From Spirochaetia bacterium 38H-sp (lineage in GTDB: Bacteria; Spirochaetota; Spirochaetia; Winmispirales; Winmispiraceae): 64,000 nt of DNA. Shown here in pieces: positions 1 through 8,689 of the stretch (position 1 is the first letter of the stretch; the number at the start of each line of letters is the position of its first letter). A program made the translations under genes and the position numbers. Below the pieces are notes generated by a model. That model searched no databases and was not told the DNA's origin. It saw only the letters and a list, made by a program, of their open reading frames with translations. The stretch covers positions 1-64,000 of the forward strand of contig JBCHKQ010000002.1 of NCBI GenBank assembly GCA_039023545.1. The letters are read 5' to 3'.

Positions 1-2
1 GT

Positions 3-440
3 CCGGAGGACCTTATTGTTACCCGTGACAGGATGGAAGGCTTTGTTCAGGCAATGCGTATACGTCGCATAGAATTTGATAAAGATATGATTTTGTTTGC
101 TAATTCTTTTTCTACGGAGGAAGGGTATAGAATAGCATCTGATATTCTATCTTGTGGAAAAAAAATAGATGCCATATTGGCTTCTGATGATTTACTTGCA
201 TTGGGAGCGCTCAAGGCTATGGATGAGCATAAAAAGACAGATATAGCTGTTACAGGCTTTAACAACACGGTCCAGGGACAGTTTAACAAACCAGCTCTTA
301 CTACGGTAGATATACATCCTTATGAGCTTGGCTATGCAGCCGCCCGTCTGCTCATATCATATATCAACGAAGAAGACAATCTCCCCAACCACTTTATCAT
401 TGACACGGATATAATTCCCAGAGATACTACAAGAAACTAA
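3..440 (+). CDS. LacI/GalR-family regulator, C-terminal sensor part (5' end outside window)
   Basis: The reading frame is open from the first bases of the window and ends at a TAA at 438-440, so only the last 146 residues are present. They resemble the C-terminal lobe of the periplasmic-binding-protein-like sensor domain of LacI/GalR regulators: an RDRMEGF stretch like the usual RLxGF, then AILASDDLLALGALKAM (the segment that normally reads AxNDxxAxGAL), then ALTTVDIHPYELGYAAARLL (the usual LTTVxQPxxxxGxxAxxLL). The DNA-binding domain lies upstream of the window. The family represses sugar-use genes. A LacI-type operator is visible at 32637-32652, but nothing ties the two together. The Dabb gene starts 13 bases downstream and may be cotranscribed. 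Confidence 0.8.
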   Translation, partial: PEDLIVTRDRMEGFVQAMRIRRIEFDKDMILFANSFSTEEGYRIASDILSCGKKIDAILASDDLLALGALKAMDEHKKTDIAVTGFNNTVQGQFNKPALTTVDIHPYELGYAAARLLISYINEEDNLPNHFIIDTDIIPRDTTRN

Positions 441-453
441 CTATGGAGTAACT

Positions 454-753
454 ATGATAAAGCACATTGTCATGTGGAAGCTAAATAACGATAATGACAA
501 AGAAACCGCATTGGCTGAGGCACGACAGAAGCTTCTCAGTCTCAGAAACAGCCTTCCTGCCGAGCTTTTAAGTTCTATCGAGGTGGGGATAAATTCTGAT
601 AAGGGAACGGGTTCTCACGATATTGTTCTTATAACAGAGCACAACAATTGGGAGGCTCTTCAAGGTTATCAAAACCACCCGGAGCATCTTAAAATTGCAG
701 CCTATGTCAAGGAAAACCTTTCACAAAGAAGCTGTGTTGATTTTGAATATTAA
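454..753 (+). CDS. Dabb (stress-responsive alpha/beta-barrel) domain protein
   Basis: This 99-residue protein starts MIKHIVMWKLN, the usual opening of the Dabb ferredoxin-like dimeric barrel family. It continues through a central helix (ALAEARQKLLSL) and ends with the typical NHPEHLKIAAYVKE and C-terminal strand. The family includes small soluble stress-associated proteins and a few enzymes, and the substrate cannot be told from sequence. The start is supported by GGAG just before ATG (bases 445-448). It follows the LacI-type gene closely. A forward copy of the dispersed repeat begins 7 bases after the stop. Confidence 0.85.
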   Translation: MIKHIVMWKLNNDNDKETALAEARQKLLSLRNSLPAELLSSIEVGINSDKGTGSHDIVLITEHNNWEALQGYQNHPEHLKIAAYVKENLSQRSCVDFEY

Positions 754-760
754 TTGATTT

Positions 761-834
761 TATACCGAACGACCTGACTGCGCCCTATTATGTAAAACAA
801 GTAGGGAAGGGAGCAGTCTGGTCTGCCTTTGGCA
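761..834 (+). repeat. Dispersed hairpin repeat, forward copy, left half of a facing pair
   Basis: Left end TATACCGAACG (761-771), arms ACCTGACTGC (772-781) and GCAGTCTGGT (813-822) pairing at 9 of 10 positions, right end CTGCCTTTGGCA (823-834). The loop is long and unrelated to other copies. It faces the inverted copy at 876-924. Confidence 0.85.
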
Positions 835-875
835 AATATTGTGCATAAATAAGAGAGTCTTTCATGTTATATCGT

Positions 876-924
876 CCGCCGGAGGCAGCGCAACCGAGCA
901 GGGCGAGGTCTGCGCGTTCGGTAT
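876..924 (-). repeat. Dispersed hairpin repeat, inverted copy, right half of a facing pair
   Basis: On the plus strand it reads CGCCGGAGGCAG, then a short stem (GCGCA 888-892 with TGCGC 911-915), then CGTTCGGTAT. The stem is much shorter than in other copies, so this one looks degenerate. With 761-834 it forms a unit whose outer ends are CCGAACG and CGTTCGG. Confidence 0.75.
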
Positions 925-928
925 GTAT

Positions 929-960
929 AAAAAAAGTCCTGCAGAAAACCCTGCAGGACT
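929..960 (-). terminator. Intrinsic terminator of tRNA-Gly
   Basis: A perfect 10-bp stem (AGTCCTGCAG 935-944 with CTGCAGGACT 951-960) and a 6-base loop are followed, reading leftwards, by seven T. It lies 4 bases after the 3' end of the minus-strand tRNA. Confidence 0.9.
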
Positions 961-963
961 CAT

Positions 964-1037
964 TGGAGCGCCCGATGGGAATCGAACCCACGTCTTCAGC
1001 TTGGAAGGCTGAGGTACTACCATTGTACGACAGGCGC
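964..1037 (-). tRNA. tRNA-Gly (anticodon TCC)
   Basis: On the minus strand a 74-nt cloverleaf can be read: acceptor GCGCCTG pairing with CGGGCGC, a D arm with AATGGTAGTACC, anticodon stem TCAGC/GCTGA around CTTCCAA (anticodon TCC), T arm with GTTCGATTC, discriminator T and an encoded CCA. It decodes GGA/GGG glycine codons. It stands alone, with its own terminator directly downstream. Confidence 0.95.
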
Positions 1038-1164
1038 CGATTTCCTTTCTGTGGCTAATAATATCCAAAACAAAAACTTATGTCAATATTTTCTACTCTC
1101 AAAACTTGATAATTTTTTGTGGGTGACTATGATTAATTATAGAGGCTTTTTTAAAGGAGTGGGT

Positions 1165-1566
1165 ATGCGCTTTTTGATTGTAGAAGACGACCTTGCGGCA
1201 AGGGTTATACTTTCTAAGTATCTTGAGAAGATTGGAGATTGCGTTGTTGCGGAGGACGGCCGGGATGGTTATGAGCGTTTTGTAGAAGCATGGGAGGCCG
1301 GAGAGGCTTTTGATGTTGTTTTTCTGGATATAATGATGCCCAGGATGGATGGTCACGAGACTCTCAAAAAGATACGGGAATACGAAGAAAAGGTGGGGGT
1401 AGATCCTTTTAAGGCTACCAAGGTTCTTATGACTACTGCGCTTAACGACCCTCAGAATGTCATACAGGCCTTTCATGAGGGGGGAGCAAATGGTTATCTT
1501 GTTAAGCCCATAAAAAAACAGAGGCTGTACGCGGAGTTACTTTCTCTGGGAATCCCAGTCAAATGA
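1165..1566 (+). CDS. Single-domain response regulator (CheY-like)
   Basis: A 133-residue receiver domain with no output domain. Visible are the acidic pair (VEDD near residue 7), the phosphoacceptor aspartate in VVFLDIMMPRMDG (near residue 54), the conserved threonine in VLMTTALND and the lysine in YLVKPIKK. The start is ATG 1165, preceded by AAAGGAGTGGG. An upstream in-frame ATG at 1051 would add a non-family extension with no ribosome-binding site. The hybrid kinase begins 28 bases later, so the two are probably one operon and may form a phosphorelay. CheY itself is one possibility, but no chemotaxis gene is nearby. Confidence 0.9.
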   Translation: MRFLIVEDDLAARVILSKYLEKIGDCVVAEDGRDGYERFVEAWEAGEAFDVVFLDIMMPRMDGHETLKKIREYEEKVGVDPFKATKVLMTTALNDPQNVIQAFHEGGANGYLVKPIKKQRLYAELLSLGIPVK

Positions 1567-1594
1567 TTTATAAGGTAATAAAAAAGGGGTTGCC

Positions 1595-3487
1595 GTGTCT
1601 GTTATGGTTACAGGGACTATGCATAGGGTGATTGTAGTAGAAGATGAGCCAGTTATAGCTCTTGATATCAAGGTTTTTCTTGAGAGAATAGGACATATCG
1701 TGCCTGCTGTCTTTTCTTCTGCAGAACAATTTTTAAGAGAATGGGAAAACTATTCTCCCGATGTGATTCTTATGGATATACAGCTTGAGGGTAGCATCAA
1801 TGGCATAGAGGCTGTAAGGAGCTTAAGAAATGCCGGGATGGATGTCCCTGTTGTGTTTATAAGTGCCCATGCAGATGAGCATACCTGTAATCTTGCACAA
1901 TCCACAGAGCCTTTTGCATACATTCTCAAGCCTTTTGACGAGAGAGAAATAAAAATCGCAGTAGAGCTTGCAGTATATAAACATAAGTCGGAAAAAGCAT
2001 TAAAAGAACGGGAAAGGCTTTTTTTTACTACTTTCAACTCAATAGGCGACGGAGTTGTAGTTACGGATGAAAAAGGTCTTATAAAGTTTATCAATAATAC
2101 AGCTTCTTTCTTACTGGATTTTAATTCCGAGGATTTGACCGGTAAAATTTTTGCGGATATTTTTGAACCTATTCCGTACAAAAACGATTATATTGATATA
2201 CCCAATCTTCTTTCTTTTCATAATGATATTATAGTAGAGCACAGAGTAGAAGAAATAAGAGATAATGGCAAAATAAAAAATTATGTACATGTTCTTAGAG
2301 ACCTTTCCAGACTCATAAAGTCGGAAGAGGCTTTAAGAAAAAGAGAACAGCAGCTTAGGCATGCACAGAAAATGGATGCGGTAGGAAGACTTGCAGGTGG
2401 TATCGCCCATGATTTTAACAATCTTCTTACCGTGATAATGGGATATACCAAGCTGTTGCTGCAGGAAGTATCGGATGCTTCTCTCAGAGCGGATATAGAG
2501 AGCATACAAAATACAGCAAAAAAGACATCACACCTTATACGGCAGCTTCTTGTTTTTTCCAGAGAAAGAGTTATCAATCCTTCTAAAATCAATGTCAATA
2601 CACTTGTAAAAGATATGGAAAAACTTTTGAGGAGGCTTATAGGAGAAGACGTTTCTCTTTCTGTTTATGCCTCTGCTTCTATCCCATTTATATATGCTGA
2701 TTCTGGAGAGATTGAGCAGATTATCATAAATCTTGTCATCAATGCACGCGATGCTGTTTCTAATAAGGGTAATATTACCATAAAAGTATATAATCATCTC
2801 TCCACTGTAGAAAAAGACAATATCGTAGAACAGCTCCCGCCCGGGCATTATGTGTGCATAGAAGTAAGTGATAATGGTGTTGGAATAGAAAAAGAAAATA
2901 TTACAAAAATATTTGAGCCGTTTTTTACTACAAAAGAAGAAAATAAGGGAACAGGACTAGGCTTAGCTACAGTATACGGGATATTAAAGAATACTGGTGG
3001 TTTTATCCAAGTTGATTCCACGGTGGGAGAGGGCTCTTCTTTTTATCTGTATTTTCCTGTTTTTATGGAAAACAAGAAAGAAGACACCAGAATAAATACG
3101 ATAGAATCTGCTCCCGGTGGCAGTGAGACAGTATTGCTTGTAGAAGATGATGAGCATGTTTGCAAACTAATAGAAAGAGCGCTTGGAAAGTACGGTTATA
3201 CAGTGCTCAAGACCTATAATCCTGGAGAAGCTATACTTATAGCAGAAGAATATTCTGGAACCATCCATATGCTTGTATCTGACCTTATCTTACCGTATAT
3301 GGACGGTAAAAAGCTTTCTCAGCGTATCAAATCTCTGAGACCGGATATTAAGACGCTTTTTCTATCAGGATATCCCGATACTCTTACGCGGGAAAAAGTA
3401 AATCTAGAACAATCCGACTGCTTATTGAAAAAGCCTTTTGAAATTGCTACACTCCTATCCAAAGTTAGGGAAATATTGGATTCTTAG
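1595..3487 (+). CDS. Hybrid sensor histidine kinase (REC-PAS-HisKA-HATPase-REC)
   Basis: 630 residues with no membrane segment, so probably cytoplasmic. Order: an N-terminal receiver (about 10-130, phosphoacceptor in VILMDIQ), a PAS domain (about 145-250), a HisKA dimerisation helix with the phospho-histidine in GGIAHDFNNLL (about residue 271), a HATPase domain (about 370-490, N box NLVINARDAV, G1 DNGVGIE, F box FEPFFTTK, G2 GTGLGLATVYG), and a C-terminal receiver (about 505-630, SDLILPYMDG). The start is GTG 1595, with AAGGGG six bases before it. The N-terminal receiver means it is itself regulated by phosphorylation. The adjacent single receiver (1165-1566) is the likely partner. The signal is unknown. 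Confidence 0.92.
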   Translation: MSVMVTGTMHRVIVVEDEPVIALDIKVFLERIGHIVPAVFSSAEQFLREWENYSPDVILMDIQLEGSINGIEAVRSLRNAGMDVPVVFISAHADEHTCNLAQSTEPFAYILKPFDEREIKIAVELAVYKHKSEKALKERERLFFTTFNSIGDGVVVTDEKGLIKFINNTASFLLDFNSEDLTGKIFADIFEPIPYKNDYIDIPNLLSFHNDIIVEHRVEEIRDNGKIKNYVHVLRDLSRLIKSEEALRKREQQLRHAQKMDAVGRLAGGIAHDFNNLLTVIMGYTKLLLQEVSDASLRADIESIQNTAKKTSHLIRQLLVFSRERVINPSKINVNTLVKDMEKLLRRLIGEDVSLSVYASASIPFIYADSGEIEQIIINLVINARDAVSNKGNITIKVYNHLSTVEKDNIVEQLPPGHYVCIEVSDNGVGIEKENITKIFEPFFTTKEENKGTGLGLATVYGILKNTGGFIQVDSTVGEGSSFYLYFPVFMENKKEDTRINTIESAPGGSETVLLVEDDEHVCKLIERALGKYGYTVLKTYNPGEAILIAEEYSGTIHMLVSDLILPYMDGKKLSQRIKSLRPDIKTLFLSGYPDTLTREKVNLEQSDCLLKKPFEIATLLSKVREILDS

Positions 3488-3527
3488 TATCCCTATCTTG
3501 CATACTATTTCCAACACAGGATAAACA

Positions 3528-5342
3528 ATGGCTGTAGAACAGGATAAAATAAGAAATTTCTGTATAATTGCGCATATAGACCATGGCAAATCCACCCTTG
3601 CGGACAGATTTATACAATATTCGCATATTGTAGAAGATAGGCAGTTTAGAGAGCAGATGCTGGACAGCATGGACATAGAAAGAGAAAGAGGGATAACAAT
3701 AAAATCACAGACTGTCAATCTTCCTTATACGGCAGAGGATGGCAATACCTATGTTTTCAATCTTGTAGACACTCCGGGGCATGTGGATTTTTCTTATGAA
3801 GTATCACGTGCAATATATTCTTGTGAGGGAGCTTTACTTCTTATTGATGCAACGCAGGGAGTAGAAGCTCAGACCTTGGCAAACATGTACCTTGCACTTG
3901 AACATGACCTTGAAATTTTACCGGTTATCAATAAGATTGATCTTCCCGCTGCGGATATAGAAGGAGTAAAAGAACAGATAGAACATGAGCTTGGACTTGA
4001 CCCTGACGATGCTGTATGCATATCTGCAAAGACAGGCAAAAATGTAGAAGAATTGTTTGAACATATAGTAAAAAAGATACCTGCACCTTCCGGAGATTTG
4101 GAAGCGGCACCTAAGGCCCTTATATTTGATTCTCATTATGATCCTTATAGAGGGGTTGTTTTGTATGTTAGGGTTTTTGAGGGGGAGATTAAAGAAGGCG
4201 ATACAATGCTTCTTATGTCGTCGGGTGCTTCTTATGAGATAGAAGAGGTTGGACATCTCAGGCTCAAGGGCATTCCACAGAAAAGCCTTAGAGCCGGAGA
4301 AATAGGCTATGTAATTGCAGGGGTTAAGACAATCCGTGACATACGGGTGGGAGACACAATCACAATAAAAGAAAAACCAGCATCCCAACCACTTCCCGGT
4401 TTTAAAGAAGTAAAACCGGTAGTATATTCTTCTATTTTCCCAGTTGACTCCAATCAGTACGAAGAACTAGGTAAAGCCCTGGAAAAACTGGTTTTAAACG
4501 ATGCATCTTTGGTTTATGAGAAAACATCATCTGTTGCGCTAGGATTTGGTTTTAAGTGCGGATTCTTGGGGCTATTGCATCTGGAAGTTGTACAGGAAAG
4601 ACTAGAAAGAGAATTTGATCTAGCCGTAGTTTTTACCGCCCCCTCTGTTCAGTACAGAATAACGCAGAAGGATGGAACAATAATAACCATAGAAACACCT
4701 GACGAATATCCTGACGTAACAAAAATAGAAAAAGTGGAAGAACCCTATATCAAAGCAATAATAATAACCCCCAACGAATACGTCGGTGGTATAATGAATC
4801 TCTGCATGGAAAAACGCGGAGTTCAGACCTCTCTATTATATCTCGACAAAAAAAGAGTGGAACTAATCTATGAGATGCCACTTGCAGAAGTCCTCTTTGA
4901 CTTTTATGATCGCCTAAAATCCATAAGCAGAGGCTATGCATCCTTTGATTATGACTTAATTGGCCTACGGGAAACCAATCTTGTAAAACTGGACATACTT
5001 GTCAACGGAAAACCCGTAGATGCTCTGTCTCAGCTTGTTTTTAAAGATAATGCGGCAAGCCGTGCAAGGGCCATCTGTAAAAAACTCAGGGAAGAAATTC
5101 CCCGCCATCAGTTTAAAATTCCCATACAGGGCGCAGTCGGCAGCCAGATAATAGCCAGAGAAACAATCTCTGCTCTTAGAAAAGACGTAACAGCCAAGTG
5201 TTATGGTGGTGACATAACAAGAAAAAGAAAGCTTCTAGAAAAGCAGAAGGAAGGAAAGAAGCGCATGAAGATGGTAGGTGACGTAGAAGTCCCACAGCGT
5301 GCTTTTCTTTCTGCGCTCAAAGCATCGGAAGGAAGCGAATAA
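3528..5342 (+). CDS. lepA: Elongation factor 4 (LepA), ribosome back-translocating GTPase
   Basis: 604 residues, the usual LepA length. The G domain shows [15 protein letters not shown] (G1), [10 protein letters not shown] (G2), DTPGHVDF (G3), NKIDLP (G4) and ISAKTGKN (G5). The LepA-specific C-terminal domain ends with the basic segment around [25 protein letters not shown] (quoted by its core [11 protein letters not shown]). It lacks the EF-G domain IV, which separates it from the EF-G paralogue at 36254. The start ATG 3528 lies 40 bases after the kinase stop. Codon choice drifts from T-ending in the first half to A-ending and C-rich in the second. The gene ends at a repeat hairpin facing a convergent gene. 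Confidence 0.98.
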   Translation: MAVEQDKIRNFCIIAHIDHGKSTLADRFIQYSHIVEDRQFREQMLDSMDIERERGITIKSQTVNLPYTAEDGNTYVFNLVDTPGHVDFSYEVSRAIYSCEGALLLIDATQGVEAQTLANMYLALEHDLEILPVINKIDLPAADIEGVKEQIEHELGLDPDDAVCISAKTGKNVEELFEHIVKKIPAPSGDLEAAPKALIFDSHYDPYRGVVLYVRVFEGEIKEGDTMLLMSSGASYEIEEVGHLRLKGIPQKSLRAGEIGYVIAGVKTIRDIRVGDTITIKEKPASQPLPGFKEVKPVVYSSIFPVDSNQYEELGKALEKLVLNDASLVYEKTSSVALGFGFKCGFLGLLHLEVVQERLEREFDLAVVFTAPSVQYRITQKDGTIITIETPDEYPDVTKIEKVEEPYIKAIIITPNEYVGGIMNLCMEKRGVQTSLLYLDKKRVELIYEMPLAEVLFDFYDRLKSISRGYASFDYDLIGLRETNLVKLDILVNGKPVDALSQLVFKDNAASRARAICKKLREEIPRHQFKIPIQGAVGSQIIARETISALRKDVTAKCYGGDITRKRKLLEKQKEGKKRMKMVGDVEVPQRAFLSALKASEGSE

Positions 5343-5354
5343 AGAAAAAATTAT

Positions 5355-5388
5355 ATACCGAACGGCAGGCAGCTGTGCTGCCTGCCTC
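5355..5388 (+). repeat. Dispersed hairpin repeat, forward copy lacking the right end
   Basis: TATACCGAACG followed by a perfect stem, GGCAGGCAGC and GCTGCCTGCC around TGT. The usual CTGCCTNNGGCA end is missing and an AT-rich stretch follows. It sits between the convergent ends of lepA and the Maf-like gene and could act as a two-way terminator. Confidence 0.85.
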
Positions 5389-5419
5389 TTATATAATTTT
5401 AAAACTGACAGTATAAATA

Positions 5420-6943
5420 CTAAGTATCCGATAACCTTTTCAGATAGGTAACTGAGGCATCTATCCTTCTTAGGAATTCCATAGCAGCAGATATTGCAAT
5501 ACCTCTTGTGCCCCTATTATTTAAATCAACACTCTGTCCGGGAAGGATATACTTTATATAGTCAATTTCTGGAAAACAATCAGCATCGATATTCTTATCT
5601 TCCTTCAAAGCCGATAAAAAGATATTGATAAAAACCTTTTCTTGTTTTAGAAAATCAATCCGTCTGGATATCGACCAGTTTTGCAAAACTTTATAACCTA
5701 TAGAGGTATCGGGAAGATAAGGAAATAACCCATCATCTACACCCCTGACAGAGGGCATAAGAGGTGACTCGATAACAGAAAATATCCGTCCTCCTGAGAT
5801 TGTGTTAATCTCTTCAATCTGAGAAGAAAACGAACTAAGATGAGTGCTTGTGTATAAGTCAGTCATTCCTGTAGATATAAGCTTTCTTTCCCATAAAAAG
5901 GGCCAGGGATTTAGCCTAGAACTTTTTTCAAGTATATAATAGTGAAAAAGACTTCCGCGCGCATGACTCAATCCCCTGTAAAAATAAAAATCCAAACCCG
6001 CAAGAATAATAATATTATCTGTCATCAAACTTGCAAGATAAGTTGCAAAAGAACCCACAGAGGCCAAAGCAGGTAATACCGGCAGAGAGAAACTTTCCTT
6101 GAGCCTTGTTATGAGGGATGTAGGCGCAAAGTTAGAAACAACAGCGTGCTTACGACCTGAAAAAAGCTTTGTAGTTGAAGGATTGGCACTCATATCAAAT
6201 AAAACGGGAATATCTCGAGGTACACCGACAAAATCAAAGGAATTAACAATCTGAGACTCAAGTATTATTATCAAATCAGGAACAATGTCATGCTTTATAA
6301 GAACTGGTGCTGCGGTATCAACAGCTGTGAGAAAAACCTTTGTCCTGTATTTTTTTATAAAAAGCATACTTTTTTCAAGAGAAGGCCCTGCCGCAGCAAC
6401 AATTACAGGATTTTTAGTATAAGGTAAGGTATACACAGGCTCAGAAAGCCCAATATTAGAAAAAATATTTCTCACATACCTATGGCCAAGCCTTATCAAG
6501 GTGAGTTTGTTTCGCCAGAAACGTTCTATTTCCGACAAAATATGAGACAGTAACTTATCATATCTTTCTCTGTTAAGAGAATGCGCGGAAGACAAATAGA
6601 CAGGAATAACTCTTCTGTAAGAAGAATAATCTATGTGTCTAAGCACATCCTCTGCATATAGCGGAATATCCAGACCATCCGGAATATTCTTTAAAGCAAG
6701 CTCACGCAGGTCATTCTCAAGCTCAAGAGCAATAACAGACGATCCTGCAGGAAGATTATTCCTGATATGATCCGCACCATACCATAAAACTGGAGAAACT
6801 ATAATATATAATGTATTGGGATAAAAAGAAACACGCTCGGCTTTTCTGCGAGCGTGTTCCAGAGGTCTTTGCGGATGATATAACCATCTGCCATTATATC
6901 TTACCGATACACAGTCTTCTTTGGCAGCTACAAGTTCTATCAA
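5420..6943 (-). CDS. Maf/DUF115-family motility-associated protein (glycosyltransferase-like)
   Basis: 507 residues with the DUF115 core: VIVAAAGPSLEKSM (about residue 175-190), FLTAVDTAAPVLIKHDIVPD, and a LAGLDFYFYRG segment. DUF115 proteins include the motility-associated factors (Maf) that transfer nonulosonic sugars to flagellins in Campylobacter-like bacteria, and MptE-type pterin enzymes. In spirochaetes they are annotated as motility-associated glycosyltransferase-like, which I follow without knowing the substrate. The start is TTG 6943, overlapping the stop of the upstream gene by four bases (TTGA), with GGAG upstream, so the pair is translationally coupled. A SpsF/SpsG-type cluster 4 kb away makes a role in flagellar glycosylation plausible. 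Confidence 0.75.
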   Translation of the reverse strand: MIELVAAKEDCVSVRYNGRWLYHPQRPLEHARRKAERVSFYPNTLYIIVSPVLWYGADHIRNNLPAGSSVIALELENDLRELALKNIPDGLDIPLYAEDVLRHIDYSSYRRVIPVYLSSAHSLNRERYDKLLSHILSEIERFWRNKLTLIRLGHRYVRNIFSNIGLSEPVYTLPYTKNPVIVAAAGPSLEKSMLFIKKYRTKVFLTAVDTAAPVLIKHDIVPDLIIILESQIVNSFDFVGVPRDIPVLFDMSANPSTTKLFSGRKHAVVSNFAPTSLITRLKESFSLPVLPALASVGSFATYLASLMTDNIIILAGLDFYFYRGLSHARGSLFHYYILEKSSRLNPWPFLWERKLISTGMTDLYTSTHLSSFSSQIEEINTISGGRIFSVIESPLMPSVRGVDDGLFPYLPDTSIGYKVLQNWSISRRIDFLKQEKVFINIFLSALKEDKNIDADCFPEIDYIKYILPGQSVDLNNRGTRGIAISAAMEFLRRIDASVTYLKRLSDT

Positions 6944-8454
6944 TTATTACCTGCTCCGGTGTTAAAAAGAATTTTTGCTATTTTATCCGTATCTACCTTT
7001 AACCTATCTTTATCCACAATAAACGAATATATATCTCTGTTTATGTATTGCATGGCAAAATACTGATAAATCTGCTTGGTATACTCAGCATCCTTTTTGT
7101 CTTCTGGGCTTTGTTTTTCATCTTCTATCAAAGCGACTATGATATAGCTTCTAAGGTTTACAGGTCCAGTTATCTCACCTACAGGTGTTGTAAAAACAGT
7201 CCTGTAAAAATCCTCCGATGTAGTGGCTGCAGCCATTACAGTATCGTCAGCAGAAGCCTTGGGAGAAGGCAGAATCTCTATGTTTCCTACGTTTATTGGA
7301 AAATATTTTGTTTCTTTTACCTCAAGATTCTGGGCTTTTGCAGCAGAAGAAAAACCATTTTTTCCTGCTTTTTTAAGCTCTTCTGCCATTGTATAGAAAT
7401 ACTTATCAACGATATCCCTATGGTAGTTGAGAATATATCTTTTTATATAGTTTATCGTATCCTGTTTCTCAAAATCCGGCTCGATTATATCCGAATCAGC
7501 CCTTATGATAAGAAACTTGCCTGTCTTTGCCTTGATAACGCCGGCAATCTCCCCTGTCTTAAGCTCAAAGACAGAAGATGCATCCTTTTCTTCCATGTAC
7601 TCCGTAAGCTGAGCATAAGGAAGAGCACCTGCCTTGCCACTGTTTTTAGCATAATTGTCAACTGATTTTTCCTTGGCAAAATCTTCAAACTTGGAAGGCT
7701 CTTTAAGGATTTCTTGATACAGTTTCTCTGCGTCCTGTTGTTTATCCAGTGTTATCTGGCTAAGCTCTCTTTTTCTGAACATGTCAGAATTTTCTTTGCC
7801 GAATTTTATTATCTCTGATTCTGGAAAAGAAGATGTATCGTATGCTACATAAGAAATTTTACGCTGAGGATATTCCATATTTGCGATAAACTCCGCTTCT
7901 TTCTTGGATACCTTTTGTCCCTGTACAAGATCATTGATAACTGTCTCAGATGTGAGAAGATCTCTATAAAACTCTCTTAATTTTGCCCTTTCAAGCGCGG
8001 ATGTATTGTTATATGACTTCTCATCAAACTTTCCATATTCTGTATAAGCTTGTATTATTGCCTTATCTATCTCCTTTGGGGACAGCGTAAAACCAGCATC
8101 CTTTGCAAGATTTAGAGCCGCAAGATGTACTGCAGTAGAATTGATAGCCTGCTGGTAAAGCTGGTATTCCAGAAAAGGTCTGCTTTCCTTTGACGCATTA
8201 TTTAGCTGGGATTCGTACTGTTTATAAAGAGAAGAAAGCTGCCTATCAAAATAACCACCCGTACCAATCTTTATCTCCTTGCCATCGTATGAGCCTATCA
8301 CATCACCGCCGTAACTGCCGGAATAATATTTTGTTACAACAGGAGCACCGATAAAAGAAACTATTATAATCGTAAAGACTATAATACTTGTCCAGTACAA
8401 AACCCCATGATTTGTTTTTTGCTTGGGAGACTCTGCTGTGCTTTTATTTGCCAT
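6940..8454 (-). CDS. Membrane-anchored peptidyl-prolyl isomerase (SurA/PpiD-like)
   Basis: 504 residues. A short cytoplasmic N terminus is followed by one membrane segment (about residues 20-42, YWTSIIVFTIIIVSFIGA), a SurA N-terminal-type helical chaperone region (about 60-215), and a parvulin-like domain (about 230-330, KREL..ITLD, LYQEILKEPSKFEDFAKEKS, KAGALPYAQL, VFELKTGEIAGVI). A further helical region ends the protein. This is the PpiD/SurA layout for folding exported proteins in the periplasm. The start ATG 8454 has AGGAT upstream. It overlaps the Maf-like gene downstream by four bases and is first in that two-gene operon. Confidence 0.85.
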   Translation of the reverse strand: MANKSTAESPKQKTNHGVLYWTSIIVFTIIIVSFIGAPVVTKYYSGSYGGDVIGSYDGKEIKIGTGGYFDRQLSSLYKQYESQLNNASKESRPFLEYQLYQQAINSTAVHLAALNLAKDAGFTLSPKEIDKAIIQAYTEYGKFDEKSYNNTSALERAKLREFYRDLLTSETVINDLVQGQKVSKKEAEFIANMEYPQRKISYVAYDTSSFPESEIIKFGKENSDMFRKRELSQITLDKQQDAEKLYQEILKEPSKFEDFAKEKSVDNYAKNSGKAGALPYAQLTEYMEEKDASSVFELKTGEIAGVIKAKTGKFLIIRADSDIIEPDFEKQDTINYIKRYILNYHRDIVDKYFYTMAEELKKAGKNGFSSAAKAQNLEVKETKYFPINVGNIEILPSPKASADDTVMAAATTSEDFYRTVFTTPVGEITGPVNLRSYIIVALIEDEKQSPEDKKDAEYTKQIYQYFAMQYINRDIYSFIVDKDRLKVDTDKIAKILFNTGAGNN

Positions 8455-8496
8455 ATTGCTATCCTTATGAAAAGATTATCTTGTATAATGCTGTAA

Positions 8497-8525
8497 ACGA
8501 TACCATGCACAAAATAGGCTGTCAA
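8497..8525 (-). promoter_or_regulatory. Probable sigma-70 promoter for the PpiD-like operon
   Basis: On the minus strand TTGACA (8525-8520), a 17-base spacer and TATCGT (8502-8497). The predicted start lies about 35 bases before the ATG at 8454. Confidence 0.5.
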
Positions 8526-8580
8526 TCATAATATTGAGCTGCTTATAGCAACATATCAGATATGACATTTATGTACCCTG

Positions 8581-8610
8581 TAAACTAAAAATACTAGTAC
8601 TTATAGTTTA
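8581..8610. promoter_or_regulatory. 30-bp near-perfect palindrome upstream of carbonic anhydrase promoter
   Basis: TAAACTA at 8581-8587 and TAGTTTA at 8604-8610 flank a central TACTAGTA; 13 of 15 base pairs match. It ends 21 bases before the -35 box of the carbonic anhydrase promoter, a position typical of an activator site. The cognate regulator is unknown. Confidence 0.55.
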
Positions 8611-8631
8611 GTTTGCAAAATAGTATAAAAT

Positions 8632-8660
8632 TTGACAATACAAGTTGTTAATGGTATGAT
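8632..8660 (+). promoter_or_regulatory. Sigma-70 promoter of the carbonic anhydrase gene
   Basis: TTGACA (8632-8637), 17-base spacer, TATGAT (8655-8660). The ATG is at 8690, after AGGAGGG. Confidence 0.85.
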
Positions 8661-8689
8661 TTTGTAAAATTTTTATTTTAGGAGGGATT

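Noticed and set aside
1051..1164. N-terminal extension of the response regulator from ATG 1051
   Set aside because: It would start within a few bases of the tRNA, lacks a ribosome-binding site and adds 38 residues not found in receiver domains. ATG 1165 has a strong AAAGGAG.
7048..7665. Plus-strand open frame inside the PpiD-like gene
   Set aside because: It is opposite a clearly coding minus-strand gene with domain matches, has no ribosome-binding site and gives a cysteine-rich, low-quality protein.
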